DNA of 47,844 nt from positions 1-47,844 of the forward strand of contig NZ_CADCST010000124.1 of the NCBI RefSeq assembly GCF_902804485.1, read 5' to 3'. The translations under genes and the position numbers were made by a program. The stretch comes from Flavobacterium collinsii. GTDB lineage: Bacteria > Bacteroidota > Bacteroidia > Flavobacteriales > Flavobacteriaceae. Each line of letters opens with the position of its first letter. Position 1 is the stretch's first letter. The notes beneath the pieces were generated by a model. The model was not told the DNA's origin. It ran no database searches and was given only the letters and a program-made list of their open reading frames with translations. Shown piece by piece: positions 33,757 through 43,020 of the stretch.

Positions 33757-35499
33757 ATGAAAAAACTGTTTGTTTCATTTTTTGCAATTACGGTACTTTT
33801 TTCCTGTAATAAAAGTGGCAAGTCTAACGGAGATAAAGAGTTAGATATAAAATTCGACACCTACAAGGATCGCTTTGTTACTGATTTATGGAAGATTAAC
33901 CCAGGCTGGGCTTCGGGGGTTGGTTATCACAAACTAGACAGCATTTTGGTTGTTCCGGATGCATCTGAGGAAAAAAGACAACTTGATTTCGCTAATGCAC
34001 AATTAGATTCTTTAAAACAATTTAATCCTGAAGATTTGTCTGATAATAATAAGACCGATTTTCAGATGATTAAAAATCAATTGGAGGCTACTATTTTTAG
34101 TGTAAAAGAACTAAAATCGTCTCAGTGGAATCCTTCTGAATATAATGTCTGCGGAGCATTTGCAGAAATTCTAAACGGTAAATACGATACTCCGGAAATT
34201 CGTTTGCGTGCTTTCAATGCTAAAATGAATAATGTTCCGGCTTATTATGAAGCAGCAAAAAAGAATATTAAAAATCCAACTGTAGAACATACAGAACTTG
34301 CTATAGCACAAAACCTTGGAGGTTCTACTGTTTTTGACGTGGATTTGGCTGCAGCTTTAGAAAAAAGTAAGCTAAGCTCTGTTGAGAAAAAAGAAATGCT
34401 GAACAAAGGTATAGTTGCTAAAAAAGCAATTGCTGACTACGTGGATTGGTTGAAAAAATTACCGAATAAAACACCTCGTTCTTTTAGACTTGGATCGGAA
34501 TTGTACGCTAAAAAATTCAATTTTGATATCCAATCGAGCTATACAGCAGAGGAGATTTTTAAAATTGCAGTAGATCATAAAAAAGACTTACATGAAAAAA
34601 TGTTTGTTCTGGCGGATAAACTTTGGAAAGAATACAAAGGAAATGAGCCAAAACCTGCAGATAAACTGGATTTAATCAAACAGGTAATTGATAAAATCTC
34701 TTTGCAGCACACTACACCGGAGAAATTCCAATCTGAAATTGAAAAACAAATTCCGGAACTAACGGCTTATGTAAAAGCAAAAGATTTATTGTATATTGAC
34801 CCTTCAAAACCGCTGGTAGTTCGCAAAGAACCTGCTTATATGGCTGGAGTTGCGGGAGCTTCGATTTCGGCTCCGGGCCCTTATGATAAAAATGCCAATA
34901 CCTATTATAATGTAGGAAGTATGGCGGGCTGGACAGCTGAAAACGCAGAAAGCTACTTACGCGAGTACAATGATTATATTTTACAGATTTTAAACATTCA
35001 TGAAGCTGTTCCGGGGCATTACACCCAATTGGTATACAGTAACCAGTCGCCAAGTATCATTAAATCTATTTTAGGAAATGGTGCAATGATAGAGGGCTGG
35101 GCTGTTTACGCGGAGAAAATGATGTTGGAAAGCGGTTATAAAAATTCTGATGAAATGTGGTTGATGTATTACAAATGGAATTTAAGAGCAACTTGCAATA
35201 CTATTTTAGATATTAGTGTTCATACTAAAAATATGTCTAAAGAAGCAGCTTTGGATTTGTTAACCAAAGAAGCTTTCCAGCAACAGGCTGAGGCAGATGG
35301 AAAATGGAAACGTGTTACTTTATCGCAAGTACAGCTGTGCTCTTATTTTACAGGATATACAGAAATCTACAATTTAAGAGAGGAACTTAAAAAGAAAGAA
35401 GGAGATAAGTTTAATCTGAAAAAGTTTCATGAGAAATTCTTAAGTTTTGGAAGTGCTCCTGTGAAATACATTAAAGAATTAATGTTGTCTGAGGAATAA
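33757..35499 (+). CDS. DUF885 lipoprotein (putative peptidase)
   Basis: The 580-residue lipoprotein has a lipobox at FSCNK and no acidic surface signal, so it likely sits in the periplasm. The body is DUF885, an M3/M32-like helical fold with the metal motif HEAVPGHYTQL and a later Glu in EGWAVYAEKMML. Members are believed to be zinc peptidases; the exact substrate is unknown. Conserved GWASGVGYHKLD and RLRAFNAKM segments agree. It follows the E1 gene with its own promoter and ends at a clear hairpin. Confidence 0.87.
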   Translation: MKKLFVSFFAITVLFSCNKSGKSNGDKELDIKFDTYKDRFVTDLWKINPGWASGVGYHKLDSILVVPDASEEKRQLDFANAQLDSLKQFNPEDLSDNNKTDFQMIKNQLEATIFSVKELKSSQWNPSEYNVCGAFAEILNGKYDTPEIRLRAFNAKMNNVPAYYEAAKKNIKNPTVEHTELAIAQNLGGSTVFDVDLAAALEKSKLSSVEKKEMLNKGIVAKKAIADYVDWLKKLPNKTPRSFRLGSELYAKKFNFDIQSSYTAEEIFKIAVDHKKDLHEKMFVLADKLWKEYKGNEPKPADKLDLIKQVIDKISLQHTTPEKFQSEIEKQIPELTAYVKAKDLLYIDPSKPLVVRKEPAYMAGVAGASISAPGPYDKNANTYYNVGSMAGWTAENAESYLREYNDYILQILNIHEAVPGHYTQLVYSNQSPSIIKSILGNGAMIEGWAVYAEKMMLESGYKNSDEMWLMYYKWNLRATCNTILDISVHTKNMSKEAALDLLTKEAFQQQAEADGKWKRVTLSQVQLCSYFTGYTEIYNLREELKKKEGDKFNLKKFHEKFLSFGSAPVKYIKELMLSEE

Positions 35500-35503
35500 A
35501 AAT

Positions 35504-35534
35504 AACAATGATTCTATATTTTAGAATCATTGTT
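35504..35534 (+). terminator. Hairpin after the DUF885 gene
   Basis: AACAATGATTCTA (35504-35516) pairs exactly with 35522-35534 around TATTT. It starts 4 bases after the stop. Confidence 0.75.
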
Positions 35535-35600
35535 TATATGATTTTGTTTTATCTGTGTATAAAACATTTTTTTGAGAGTCGCATCTAACAGGTGCATTGT

Positions 35601-35640
35601 AAAAAGACTAACAGGTTATTGTAACCAGTTAGTCTTTTTT
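35601..35640. terminator. Second, longer hairpin between convergent genes
   Basis: The 18-base arms (35601-35618 and 35622-35639) pair with one mismatch around TTG; A and T tracts flank them. It can terminate in both directions, serving the DUF885 gene and the minus-strand 157-residue gene. Confidence 0.85.
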
Positions 35641-35710
35641 ATTTTTTCGACCTTTTGAACTAAATATTTTTGGACTTTATTTCGGATTTGATTAAATCAC
35701 TTTAAAACTA

Positions 35711-36184
35711 TTAGTCTACACCATAATTATGTCCTGTGTAAGTTGATAAAAGATGAATTATTATTGGATCAAGAAACTCAATGTTTTCATCATTAATTTG
35801 CAAAGACATTTTGGAGCTCCAATACTTTACTTTTAAATCAGCTATTTTAGTTGTAGTCGAATAATAAGAAAAACTAGTTTTGAAAGAAAAGAGATTCTCA
35901 TTTGTTTTTCTTATTTTTTTATTGATATCAAAGAATAAATTTAGTTCCGTAATTTCACTTATATCCTTTGTTTTTTGCTTATTCTGAAATAAAATTTTAT
36001 ACTTCGGAGAACTGAAAACAGGCTCATAACTTTGCAGTTCTAAAATTAGATCATTATTAGAATTAAAAATTTTAACTAAATTCTTTCTTAACCAGTTAAA
36101 CTTTATAGTGGAATAAAACAATAATTCATCATTTTTATAAGCAAAAAAACTTTGCTTTTTATCTTCAGTAAATTCTATGGTCAT
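35711..36184 (-). CDS. Hypothetical protein
   Basis: The 157-residue soluble protein is not recognised. It has no signal peptide, is rich in Lys, Asn and aromatic residues, and looks like a beta-rich small domain (FFAYKNDELLFYSTIKFNWL, LKVKYWSSKMSLQINDENIE). It is followed directly by the unrelated 135-residue gene in the same direction (9-base spacer), so the two share a transcript. Low GC compared with its neighbours. Confidence 0.6.
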   Translation of the reverse strand: MTIEFTEDKKQSFFAYKNDELLFYSTIKFNWLRKNLVKIFNSNNDLILELQSYEPVFSSPKYKILFQNKQKTKDISEITELNLFFDINKKIRKTNENLFSFKTSFSYYSTTTKIADLKVKYWSSKMSLQINDENIEFLDPIIIHLLSTYTGHNYGVD

Positions 36185-36193
36185 TTAAAGTAT

Positions 36194-36601
36194 TTATTTC
36201 GAATTCGACTCCAGTTCAAACAACTGTACCTGACTTTTCAATCGGTCGATCAATAAATTCATCATTCTTTTGTTTAAGCTTGAAGAGTTTTGAATATATG
36301 TTTCATATTCTTCAATTGTAAAGAGAGCAATTACAATTCCTTTCAGAGAATTTCGAAACTTAATGTCCTTTTGAATGGAGTTTTCGATAACCTGAAGTTT
36401 CTTTTCGACCGTATAAGAATAGAAATCAGCCTTATTTTTATTGACATAGTTGATGAAAACCGCAATAAACAAATCATTCTGAAGTTTTAAAATAGGTCTA
36501 ATGGTTTGATTTTGAAACAACTCGTCTGCTGAAGATTGAGCACTTATTGTTCCTAAAGTTTCGCCTCTGAATTCTTTTAAAAAAGTGTCTCTCGCTTCCA
36601 T
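36194..36601 (-). CDS. Conserved hypothetical protein
   Basis: The 135-residue mainly helical protein starts MEARDTFLKEFRGETLGTI and carries ADELFQNQTIRPILKLQNDL, then a C-terminal coiled region (LNKRMMNLLIDRLKSQVQLF). No signal peptide, membrane helix or catalytic motif is visible. I know similar small proteins from other flavobacteria but no function. It lies head-to-head with the thioesterase gene, 60 bases away. Confidence 0.65.
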   Translation of the reverse strand: MEARDTFLKEFRGETLGTISAQSSADELFQNQTIRPILKLQNDLFIAVFINYVNKNKADFYSYTVEKKLQVIENSIQKDIKFRNSLKGIVIALFTIEEYETYIQNSSSLNKRMMNLLIDRLKSQVQLFELESNSK

Positions 36602-36661
36602 GTTTTTTCTTTAAATTTAGAAAAAATTCTGATACAAAATTTTTTATTCAAACTAAATATT

Positions 36662-37045
36662 ATGCGATTTCATACCAGAAAATGGGTCAAACCCGAAGAT
36701 TTAAATCCAAACGGAACATTATTTGGCGGAAAGTTACTCGCCTGGATCGATGAAGAGTTGGCACTGTATACGATTATTCAATTAGAAAACACCAGAGTCG
36801 TAACCAAGTACATGTCGGAAATTGATTTTAAAAGTTCTGCCCGACAAGGGGATATTGTTGAAATTGGAATAGATGTTGTAAAATTTGGAAATACTTCATT
36901 AATTCTAAAATGTGCAGTACGTAACATGATGACCCGAGAAATCATCATTACCATAGACAAGACTACAATGGTTAATCTCGATGAAGAAGGTAAACCTAAA
37001 GCTCACGGAAAAACTCAAATTGAATTCGTAAAAGACCGTCTATAG
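36662..37045 (+). CDS. Acyl-CoA thioesterase (hotdog fold, YciA-like)
   Basis: The 127-residue protein has the hotdog helix and strands: NPNGTLFGGKLLAWIDEELA (with Asp as catalytic residue), VVTKYMSEIDFKSSARQGDI and LKCAVRNMMTREIIITID. It splits acyl-CoA esters to free acid and CoA. The length is normal for a single hotdog domain. The next gene starts 35 bases downstream. Confidence 0.87.
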   Translation: MRFHTRKWVKPEDLNPNGTLFGGKLLAWIDEELALYTIIQLENTRVVTKYMSEIDFKSSARQGDIVEIGIDVVKFGNTSLILKCAVRNMMTREIIITIDKTTMVNLDEEGKPKAHGKTQIEFVKDRL

Positions 37046-37080
37046 TTCTTTTATATCTTATACAGCATAAACCTTCTAAA

Positions 37081-37509
37081 ATGACTAAAAAAAATATACT
37101 CGTTACTTTATCGTTTGTTTTTCTACTGTCCTGTAATTCAAAAGAAAACAAAGAAATTTACAATCATGCCGTTTATCGTGCGGTTCACAAAGGTGATACA
37201 GCAGTCTTAGATATCCATATAAACGACAAGAGATTTTACGGTCGTTATGAAATTTTCTACCATAAAATTGGTAAGGATTCTGGAGATGTAAGAGGAAACA
37301 TTAAAGGTGATACTTTAAGAGGTGACTTTCATTTTATTTCCAATGGAGGTGGCTGGAGAAGAATTCCGTTGGCTTTACTGAAAAAAGAAAACAAATTTAT
37401 TTTAGGGAAAGGGATAATTGGTACCTATATGAATCTTCCTCTTTTTGTACCTGAAGTACCCATAGAATATAACGAATCAGGGTTTGTTTTTGAAAAAGTT
37501 AAGAAATAA
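37081..37509 (+). CDS. Hypothetical lipoprotein
   Basis: The 142-residue lipoprotein has a lipobox at Cys18 (LLSCNSKENK). The following CNSKENKE is not an acidic surface signal. The rest is beta-rich (VLDIHINDKRFYGRYEIFYH, VRGNIKGDTLRGDFHFIS). I do not recognise a family. It may be co-transcribed with the thioesterase gene. Confidence 0.65.
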   Translation: MTKKNILVTLSFVFLLSCNSKENKEIYNHAVYRAVHKGDTAVLDIHINDKRFYGRYEIFYHKIGKDSGDVRGNIKGDTLRGDFHFISNGGGWRRIPLALLKKENKFILGKGIIGTYMNLPLFVPEVPIEYNESGFVFEKVKK

Positions 37510-37520
37510 ACTTCAGTCGC

Positions 37521-37563
37521 AGTCTCAGTTTTCAGTCTCAGTATAAAACTGAAAACTGAGACT
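37521..37563. terminator. Long inverted repeat (CAGTCTCAGTTTT family) between convergent genes
   Basis: AGTCTCAGTTTTCAGT (37521-37536) pairs exactly with ACTGAAAACTGAGACT (37548-37563), and partial GACTGAG copies follow up to 37577. Low-complexity repeat that separates the convergent lipoprotein and mechanosensitive channel genes; probable bidirectional terminator. Confidence 0.8.
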
Positions 37564-37581
37564 GAAGACTGAGACTGAAAA

Positions 37582-38838
37582 CTAATCTAAATGCCCAATT
37601 TTCGAAGGCAATTCGAATATCTCAAGGTCGAAGTATTCTACAGAAGCCATAACATGGTCAAAAATATCAGCCATAATATATTCGTAGTTGGCCCAGCGTT
37701 TATCGCTCGAGAAAGCATAAATCTCTAAAGGAACTCCATTTGCACTCGATTGCAACTGACGGCACATCATGTGCATGTCTTTGTTTAAACCCGGATGTGT
37801 TATCAAATACTGCATGATGTATTTTCGAAACAATCCTAAGTTAGTCATATTGCGTCCATTAAGCGCTAAGGTTTTATCGACACCACGTAAATCATTGTAT
37901 TTATCGATTTCGGATTGTCTGGTTTCAATATAAGAAGCGATCAATTGAACTTTTTTCATCTGATTTAAATCCTCATCATTCAGAAAACGAATACTGCTGC
38001 TTTTGATCAAAATATGTCTTTTAATACGTCGTCCATCTGACTTCTGCATACCGCGCCAGTTTTGAAAAGAATCAGAACTCAAAGCATAGGTTGGTATTGT
38101 GGTAATCGTATTGTCAAAATTTCGGACCTTAACAGTCGTCAGGTTAATCTCGATAACATCTCCATCCGCACCAAACTTATCCATCGTAATCCAGTCACCA
38201 ATGCGAACCATATCGTTTATAGCTACCTGAACACTCGAAACAAATCCAAGAATAGTATCCCTGAAAATCAAGATGATAATAGCCGAAAGTGTTCCTAAGA
38301 TGGTCAGTAATTCGCCTTGCTTGATTCCAAATAACTTTGAGATAATAATGGCAACTCCAAAAATCCAGAGCACGATCATAATAACCTGAACGAAGCTATC
38401 AATAGGTTTATCGCTGTATTCCGGTTTTTGTTTTAAATAATCACGTAAGGCATTAAAAATGGTTCTGGTAATCCACAATCCAAGCAAAACAATATAAACA
38501 CCAACGATTTTTCCAAAAACTGACTCCCAGTATTCGTACTTATCCAGAATAATTGGAACTGCCTTGTAAATAAAGAAAAACGGAATTAGGTATGCCGTGT
38601 ATTTGGTTGTTTTATTGTGAATCAGATAATCATCAAATTTTGTTTTAGTACGCTGAGCGAAAACAGCAGTCAGTGTAACCAAAACAAATTTTGCCAAATA
38701 ATAAATAGCATAAGCCAGTATCACCATGATGGCGATATTAAAGATCAGGCTGACATAAGAAGCCATATTGCGGCTCATGCCCCAATCTCTAAAAATAGGG
38801 TATAAAAAATTAAATATTTTATCCAAAAGTCTAGGCAT
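37582..38838 (-). CDS. MscS-type mechanosensitive ion channel (YbdG-like)
   Basis: The 418-residue membrane protein has helices at about 27-50, 74-92, 103-122, 145-168 and 171-195. An MscS-domain pore and beta segment follow (IRLG-like DMVRIGDWITMDKFGADGDV, EINLTTVKVRNFDNTITTIP). The long C-terminal part (SDSFQNWRGMQKSDGRRIKR) matches the YbdG (MscM) subtype. It releases solutes when turgor rises. Its start overlaps the end of the DUF3817 gene by 8 bases, so both are one transcript. Confidence 0.9.
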   Translation of the reverse strand: MPRLLDKIFNFLYPIFRDWGMSRNMASYVSLIFNIAIMVILAYAIYYLAKFVLVTLTAVFAQRTKTKFDDYLIHNKTTKYTAYLIPFFFIYKAVPIILDKYEYWESVFGKIVGVYIVLLGLWITRTIFNALRDYLKQKPEYSDKPIDSFVQVIMIVLWIFGVAIIISKLFGIKQGELLTILGTLSAIIILIFRDTILGFVSSVQVAINDMVRIGDWITMDKFGADGDVIEINLTTVKVRNFDNTITTIPTYALSSDSFQNWRGMQKSDGRRIKRHILIKSSSIRFLNDEDLNQMKKVQLIASYIETRQSEIDKYNDLRGVDKTLALNGRNMTNLGLFRKYIMQYLITHPGLNKDMHMMCRQLQSSANGVPLEIYAFSSDKRWANYEYIMADIFDHVMASVEYFDLEIFELPSKIGHLD

Positions 38839-39118
38839 TATTCTCCAGGTATTTTTTTTCTACATAAAAAGTTCCAAACGGAATAAGAGAGGCGATCTGT
38901 ATAATTGCAAAGGTTTTTAAATCCCAATTTTGTGGTTTTTTAAGTAAAAATGCCAACAGCACATATCCGATAAATAAAACGCCATGAGTCATTCCTAATG
39001 GACGTAACAGGGTATGATAAAGTTCAGGATTATTGGTTTTGATGAAAAGCATATTGGTAAACAATACTAAATAAGAGATTCCCTCTAAAATTGCAGTAAC
39101 TTTGAAAATCTTGAGCAT
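38831..39118 (-). CDS. DUF3817 membrane protein
   Basis: The 95-residue protein has three membrane helices with the DUF3817 pattern: FKVTAILEGISYLVLFTNML, LLRPLGMTHGVLFIGYVLLA and LKTFAIIQIASLIPFGTFYV. Function unknown. It overlaps the mechanosensitive channel gene by 8 bases, a sign of translational coupling. Confidence 0.87.
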   Translation of the reverse strand: MLKIFKVTAILEGISYLVLFTNMLFIKTNNPELYHTLLRPLGMTHGVLFIGYVLLAFLLKKPQNWDLKTFAIIQIASLIPFGTFYVEKKYLENNA

Positions 39119-39195
39119 ATTCTATTTTTTGAGTTTAATACAAGCAAAATTAAGTATTATCGTTGGTTTTTGCGGTATGAATCAGGAAAGTAATT

Positions 39196-39203
39196 TACTT
39201 TTG
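39196..39203 (+). promoter_or_regulatory. -7 promoter element of the DUF6155 gene
   Basis: TACTTTTG is an exact TAnnTTTG match. It puts the transcript start near 39210 and so supports the ATG at 39222 over an upstream TTG at 39216. A TTTTTG 23 bases upstream is a loose -33 candidate. Confidence 0.5.
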
Positions 39204-39221
39204 TAACCTTAAACTTTGACA

Positions 39222-39752
39222 ATGAGTAAACGTGATTTAAAAAAATACCTTGCTGAATTAAACAAAGAGCAGCTCGAAGAGCAAATTATCGAATTGTATG
39301 AAAAGTTTAATCCTGTTAAAGTGTATTATGATTTTGCTTTTAATCCAAAAGAAGATAAATTGCTACAGGAATGTAAGGTGAAAATTTCGCACGAATATTT
39401 TCCAATTAAAAAAGCTGGAGCCAAGAGACGCCCTAAAGCAAAACTCCGTCGTTCGGTAGCGCAGAAATACATCAAACATTTTATGCTATTAGGAGTAGAT
39501 CCTTTTGTTGTGGCAGATATCATGCTTTACAATATAGAGATTGCGCAAACGTATTCGTCACAAAATCCGGTGAAGCAGGAATTGTTTTACAAAAGCATCC
39601 TGAATTCATTTGAACAAGCTGTGAATTTTTCAATTTCCAACGGAATTTTGCCTGATTTTAAAGATAGAATTATTGCCATTGAACAAGAAACTCTTCAACA
39701 AAAATGGAAAAATAAGTATGATTTTGAGGCAATTTTAGAGAAAATTGATTAA
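39222..39752 (+). CDS. DUF6155 family protein
   Basis: The preferred start is the ATG at 39222 (176 residues). The protein matches DUF6155: SKRDLKKYLAELNKEQLEEQ at the start, then KVYYDFAFNPKEDKLLQECK, a basic patch KAGAKRRPKAKLRRSVAQKY and a helical C-terminal half. No membrane segments. Function unknown; the basic patch hints at nucleic-acid contact, an inference only. Confidence 0.82.
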   Translation: MSKRDLKKYLAELNKEQLEEQIIELYEKFNPVKVYYDFAFNPKEDKLLQECKVKISHEYFPIKKAGAKRRPKAKLRRSVAQKYIKHFMLLGVDPFVVADIMLYNIEIAQTYSSQNPVKQELFYKSILNSFEQAVNFSISNGILPDFKDRIIAIEQETLQQKWKNKYDFEAILEKID

Positions 39753-39835
39753 TAAGAGTAGTTCTCATAAAAAATCTTATTTAAAAAAAACATTTATTTT
39801 AGGTTAAAATAAAGTGAAAAACTGTTTTTTCGGTG

Positions 39836-39843
39836 TATTTTTG
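39836..39843 (+). promoter_or_regulatory. -7 promoter element of the SF2 helicase gene
   Basis: TATTTTTG is an exact -7 match, 20 bases before the ATG at 39864. No -33 TTG is visible at the usual distance. Confidence 0.45.
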
Positions 39844-39863
39844 CAAAAATCCAAAAATAAACA

Positions 39864-41405
39864 ATGTCTCAAAACACTTTAGAAATAGAAAGAGAAGAGA
39901 AAAAAGAACTTTATGCATATCAGAAAGGCGATATCGATGCCATTTTTGAACGTTTAGATAATGCTCCTTCGAAACATCATTTATTATATCAATTACCTAC
40001 TGGTGGTGGAAAAACAGTGATTTTTTCCGAAATCGTTCGTCGTTATTTAGCTAATAATGATAAAAAAGTGGTTGTTCTAACACACCGTATCGAACTTTGT
40101 AAGCAAACTTCAAAAATGCTAAAAGGGTTTGGTGTTTCTAATAAAATTATTAATAGTAAAGTAAAAGAGTTACCGGATCAAAACGATTTTTCATGTTTCG
40201 TGGCGATGGTGGAGACATTGAAAAACCGTATCAACGACGAGAAGTTACATTTAGATAACATTGGTTTGGTTATTATTGATGAGGCGCATTACAACTCATT
40301 CCGAAAACTATTAAACTCATTCAAAAATGCTTTTATTCTTGGAGTAACTGCAACACCTTTGAGTTCAAACATAAAATTACCAATGCACCAGAGTTACAAT
40401 GAACTTATTGTGGGTGACACTATTAGTTCATTGATTGACAAAGGATTTCTGGCGCGTGCAACTACTTATAGTTATGATGTTGGATTAACGTCACTTAAAG
40501 TTGGTATCAATGGTGATTATACTGTAAAATCATCAGATGATTTATATACAAATACCATCATGCAGGAAAAATTACTGCATGCTTATACCGAACGTTCGTT
40601 AGGTAAAAAGACCCTAATTTTTAATAATGGTATTCATACTTCGTTATACGTGTATGAAACTTTTAGAGAAGCAGGTTATGATATCAGACACCTTGATAAC
40701 ACGAGTAGTTCTGAAGAGCGTAAAGACATCTTGCAGTGGTTCAAAAAGACTCCAGATGCGATTTTAACTTCTGTAGGGATTTTGACAACTGGTTTTGATG
40801 AGCCAACAGTTGAAACGATTATCCTAAACAGAGCAACAAAATCATTAACTTTATACTATCAGATGATTGGTCGCGGATCTCGTAAATTACCTGGAAAAGA
40901 TGAATTTACAGTGATTGATCTTGGTAATAATGCTGCTCGTTTTGGTCTATGGAGTGAGCCGGTAAATTGGCAACACATTTTTAAATCACCAGAGTTTTAT
41001 TTAGAAAACCTACGTGATGACACAGAGATCGAATTGTATTTCAAATACAGCATGCCACCGGAATTACGTGCTAAATTCAGCAAAACAGCCGATGTTACTT
41101 TTGATGTTGATGAAGAACATAAATTAATCATCAAACAAAATTTACGATCCAAAGTTGTATTGGATAAATCATTGGAGCAGCATGCTGCGATGTGTGTTGA
41201 TAATACAGAAACTTTACAAGAAGCAAAATCATTAGGTAAAGAACTTGATGATGATATAGAATGCCGTATCAAACGTTATGCAAAATGCTTAAGCCAATGT
41301 AGTAAAAACTACCGTGAATGGCTGGTTGACGATTACAAACTAAAATTAGTTTTACTGATTGGTAAAAAGTATCGTGAAAAAATCATGAACGAACCGGACG
41401 AATAG
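39864..41405 (+). CDS. Superfamily 2 DEAD/DEAH-box helicase (RadD-like)
   Basis: The 513-residue helicase has the Walker A PTGGGKT at 45-51, a DEAH motif in LVIIDEAHYNSF, GVTATPL (motif III) and the C-terminal helicase motif VI QMIGRGSRKLPGK. It unwinds or remodels DNA using ATP; RadD/YejH is the nearest well-studied relative, linked to repair. A C-terminal part after about 400 (DVTFDVDEEHKLIIKQNLRS) is extra and not assigned. The basic C-terminal helix has four Cys spread over it, with no clear zinc pattern. Confidence 0.87.
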   Translation: MSQNTLEIEREEKKELYAYQKGDIDAIFERLDNAPSKHHLLYQLPTGGGKTVIFSEIVRRYLANNDKKVVVLTHRIELCKQTSKMLKGFGVSNKIINSKVKELPDQNDFSCFVAMVETLKNRINDEKLHLDNIGLVIIDEAHYNSFRKLLNSFKNAFILGVTATPLSSNIKLPMHQSYNELIVGDTISSLIDKGFLARATTYSYDVGLTSLKVGINGDYTVKSSDDLYTNTIMQEKLLHAYTERSLGKKTLIFNNGIHTSLYVYETFREAGYDIRHLDNTSSSEERKDILQWFKKTPDAILTSVGILTTGFDEPTVETIILNRATKSLTLYYQMIGRGSRKLPGKDEFTVIDLGNNAARFGLWSEPVNWQHIFKSPEFYLENLRDDTEIELYFKYSMPPELRAKFSKTADVTFDVDEEHKLIIKQNLRSKVVLDKSLEQHAAMCVDNTETLQEAKSLGKELDDDIECRIKRYAKCLSQCSKNYREWLVDDYKLKLVLLIGKKYREKIMNEPDE

Positions 41406-41468
41406 AGATATTTTGTTTCAGGTTTAAGGTTTCAAGTTTTTTGGAATCTAAACAAAATTATATTTTTA

Positions 41469-41519
41469 AAAGGAGAAATAGCATTTTAGAGTAATTAATT
41501 CTATTGCAATTTCTCCTTT
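41469..41519. repeat. Nested inverted repeat between helicase genes
   Basis: The arms AAAGGAGAAATAGCA (41469-41483) and 41505-41519 pair with one mismatch around 21 bases. Outside them, GTTTCAAGTTT-like and CCTGAAACTTGAAAC-like sequences form a second, imperfect inverted pair. It probably ends the upstream helicase transcript. Confidence 0.6.
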
Positions 41520-41602
41520 GCAAATTACTAGAAATTCATTTTTAAGTTCTCAAAGTACCTGAAACTTGAAACAAATAAAAACAAAATAAACAAAAATAAA
41601 AG

Positions 41603-42937
41603 ATGTCTAAACAATTCTCATCATTAGGAATTTCAGCACCAATTTTAAAAGCATTAAGCGAATTGAACATTGTTGAACCAACAGAAATCCAGCAAAAAAC
41701 AATTCCGTTACTTTTAGCAGAAGCTCACGATGTGGTTGGTTTAGCCAAAACCGGAACCGGTAAAACAGCAGCTTTTGGATTGCCTTTGTTACAATTGATT
41801 AATACAGAGTCTCCTATAGTTCAGGCTGTCATTTTGGTTCCAACAAGAGAACTTGGACAACAAATATTTAGAAATTTAGAGGATTTTGGAAAACACATTC
41901 CAAACATATCTATCGCTTCAACTTGTGGCGGAATTCCAATAAAACCACAAATCGAGCGGTTGACTCAGCCAACCCATATTGTAGTAGCAACACCGGGACG
42001 TTTGATCGATTTAATTCAGCGCAAAGCTATTGATCTAAAACAAACCGACTATTTAGTATTAGATGAAGCTGATGAAATGGTTTCCATTCTTAAAGAAAGT
42101 TTAGACGAAATTGTTGCCGAACTTCCTAAAAAGCACCGTACTTTATTGTTCTCAGCTACTTTGCCTGGAACAATCAAGCAGTTGATTCAGAACTATTTAA
42201 ATAAAAATGTAGTTCAGGTTAGCGCAAATATGGAAACTGCAGGTAATCAAGGAATTGATCATGAATATATTGTAGTAGATCCAATTGAAAAACTGGATGT
42301 TTTAATGCATTTTTTAAATTCACGAGAAGGTGAACGCGGTATTATTTTTTGTAAAACCAAAGCTGCAGTCAATAAATTGGCGAAGAATTTAGCAATCAAT
42401 CGTTTTTCTTCAGGAGCGCTTCATGGTAGTCTATCACAGGGAATTCGAGACAGAATTATGGAGCAGTTTCGTGAAGGACATATCAACATATTAGTCGCTA
42501 CCGACTTGGCCGCAAGAGGAATTGATGTAAAAGAAATCTCTTATGTGGTAAACTATCATTTACCTGATACTTATGAAAATTATGTTCACCGTAGCGGAAG
42601 AACAGCAAGAGCAGGGGCAAAAGGACTTTCATTAACTGTTTTACAAGAGGAAGAAGTAGTCGAAATTCCTGAATTTGAAAATGAACTGGGAATTAAATTC
42701 ACTAAATTTCAAAAGCCTTCGGTAGCAAGTCTTGAAGAGAACAATACTCTTTTATGGGCGAAACAAATCTTTAAAACAAAACCGAATCATGATATTTCAA
42801 CAGATTTGAAAACTAAAGTAAAAACTGTTTTTCATCATTTAACTAAGGATGAATTGATTGAAAAATTGTTAGCAAATTATGTTCTGCAGAACAAAGTTGA
42901 AGTGGCTGAAAAACCTGTTAAAAAATTCAAAAAGTAG
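41603..42937 (+). CDS. DEAD-box RNA helicase
   Basis: The 444-residue RNA helicase has the complete motif set: Q motif (EPTEIQQKTIP), Walker A AKTGTGKT, PTRELGQQ, DEAD in VLDEADEMVS, SAT in LFSATLPG, and HRSGRTARAG near the end of the core. It unwinds RNA duplexes during ribosome assembly and RNA decay, commonly in the cold. It ends in a short basic tail (VEVAEKPVKKFKK) without a long RNA-binding domain, unlike DeaD. Follows an intergenic hairpin; own promoter not identified. Confidence 0.92.
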   Translation: MSKQFSSLGISAPILKALSELNIVEPTEIQQKTIPLLLAEAHDVVGLAKTGTGKTAAFGLPLLQLINTESPIVQAVILVPTRELGQQIFRNLEDFGKHIPNISIASTCGGIPIKPQIERLTQPTHIVVATPGRLIDLIQRKAIDLKQTDYLVLDEADEMVSILKESLDEIVAELPKKHRTLLFSATLPGTIKQLIQNYLNKNVVQVSANMETAGNQGIDHEYIVVDPIEKLDVLMHFLNSREGERGIIFCKTKAAVNKLAKNLAINRFSSGALHGSLSQGIRDRIMEQFREGHINILVATDLAARGIDVKEISYVVNYHLPDTYENYVHRSGRTARAGAKGLSLTVLQEEEVVEIPEFENELGIKFTKFQKPSVASLEENNTLLWAKQIFKTKPNHDISTDLKTKVKTVFHHLTKDELIEKLLANYVLQNKVEVAEKPVKKFKK

Positions 42938-43020
42938 TATTCTGGGCAATTTACTTTGCTAATTTATGTTGTATATTTATAAGGTAATTTTAGTATAATC
43001 TTACTTAATAAACAGCGTAT

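Noticed and set aside
39216..39221. TTG start for the DUF6155 gene
   Set aside because: An ATG follows two codons later and matches the usual N-terminus SKRDLKK.
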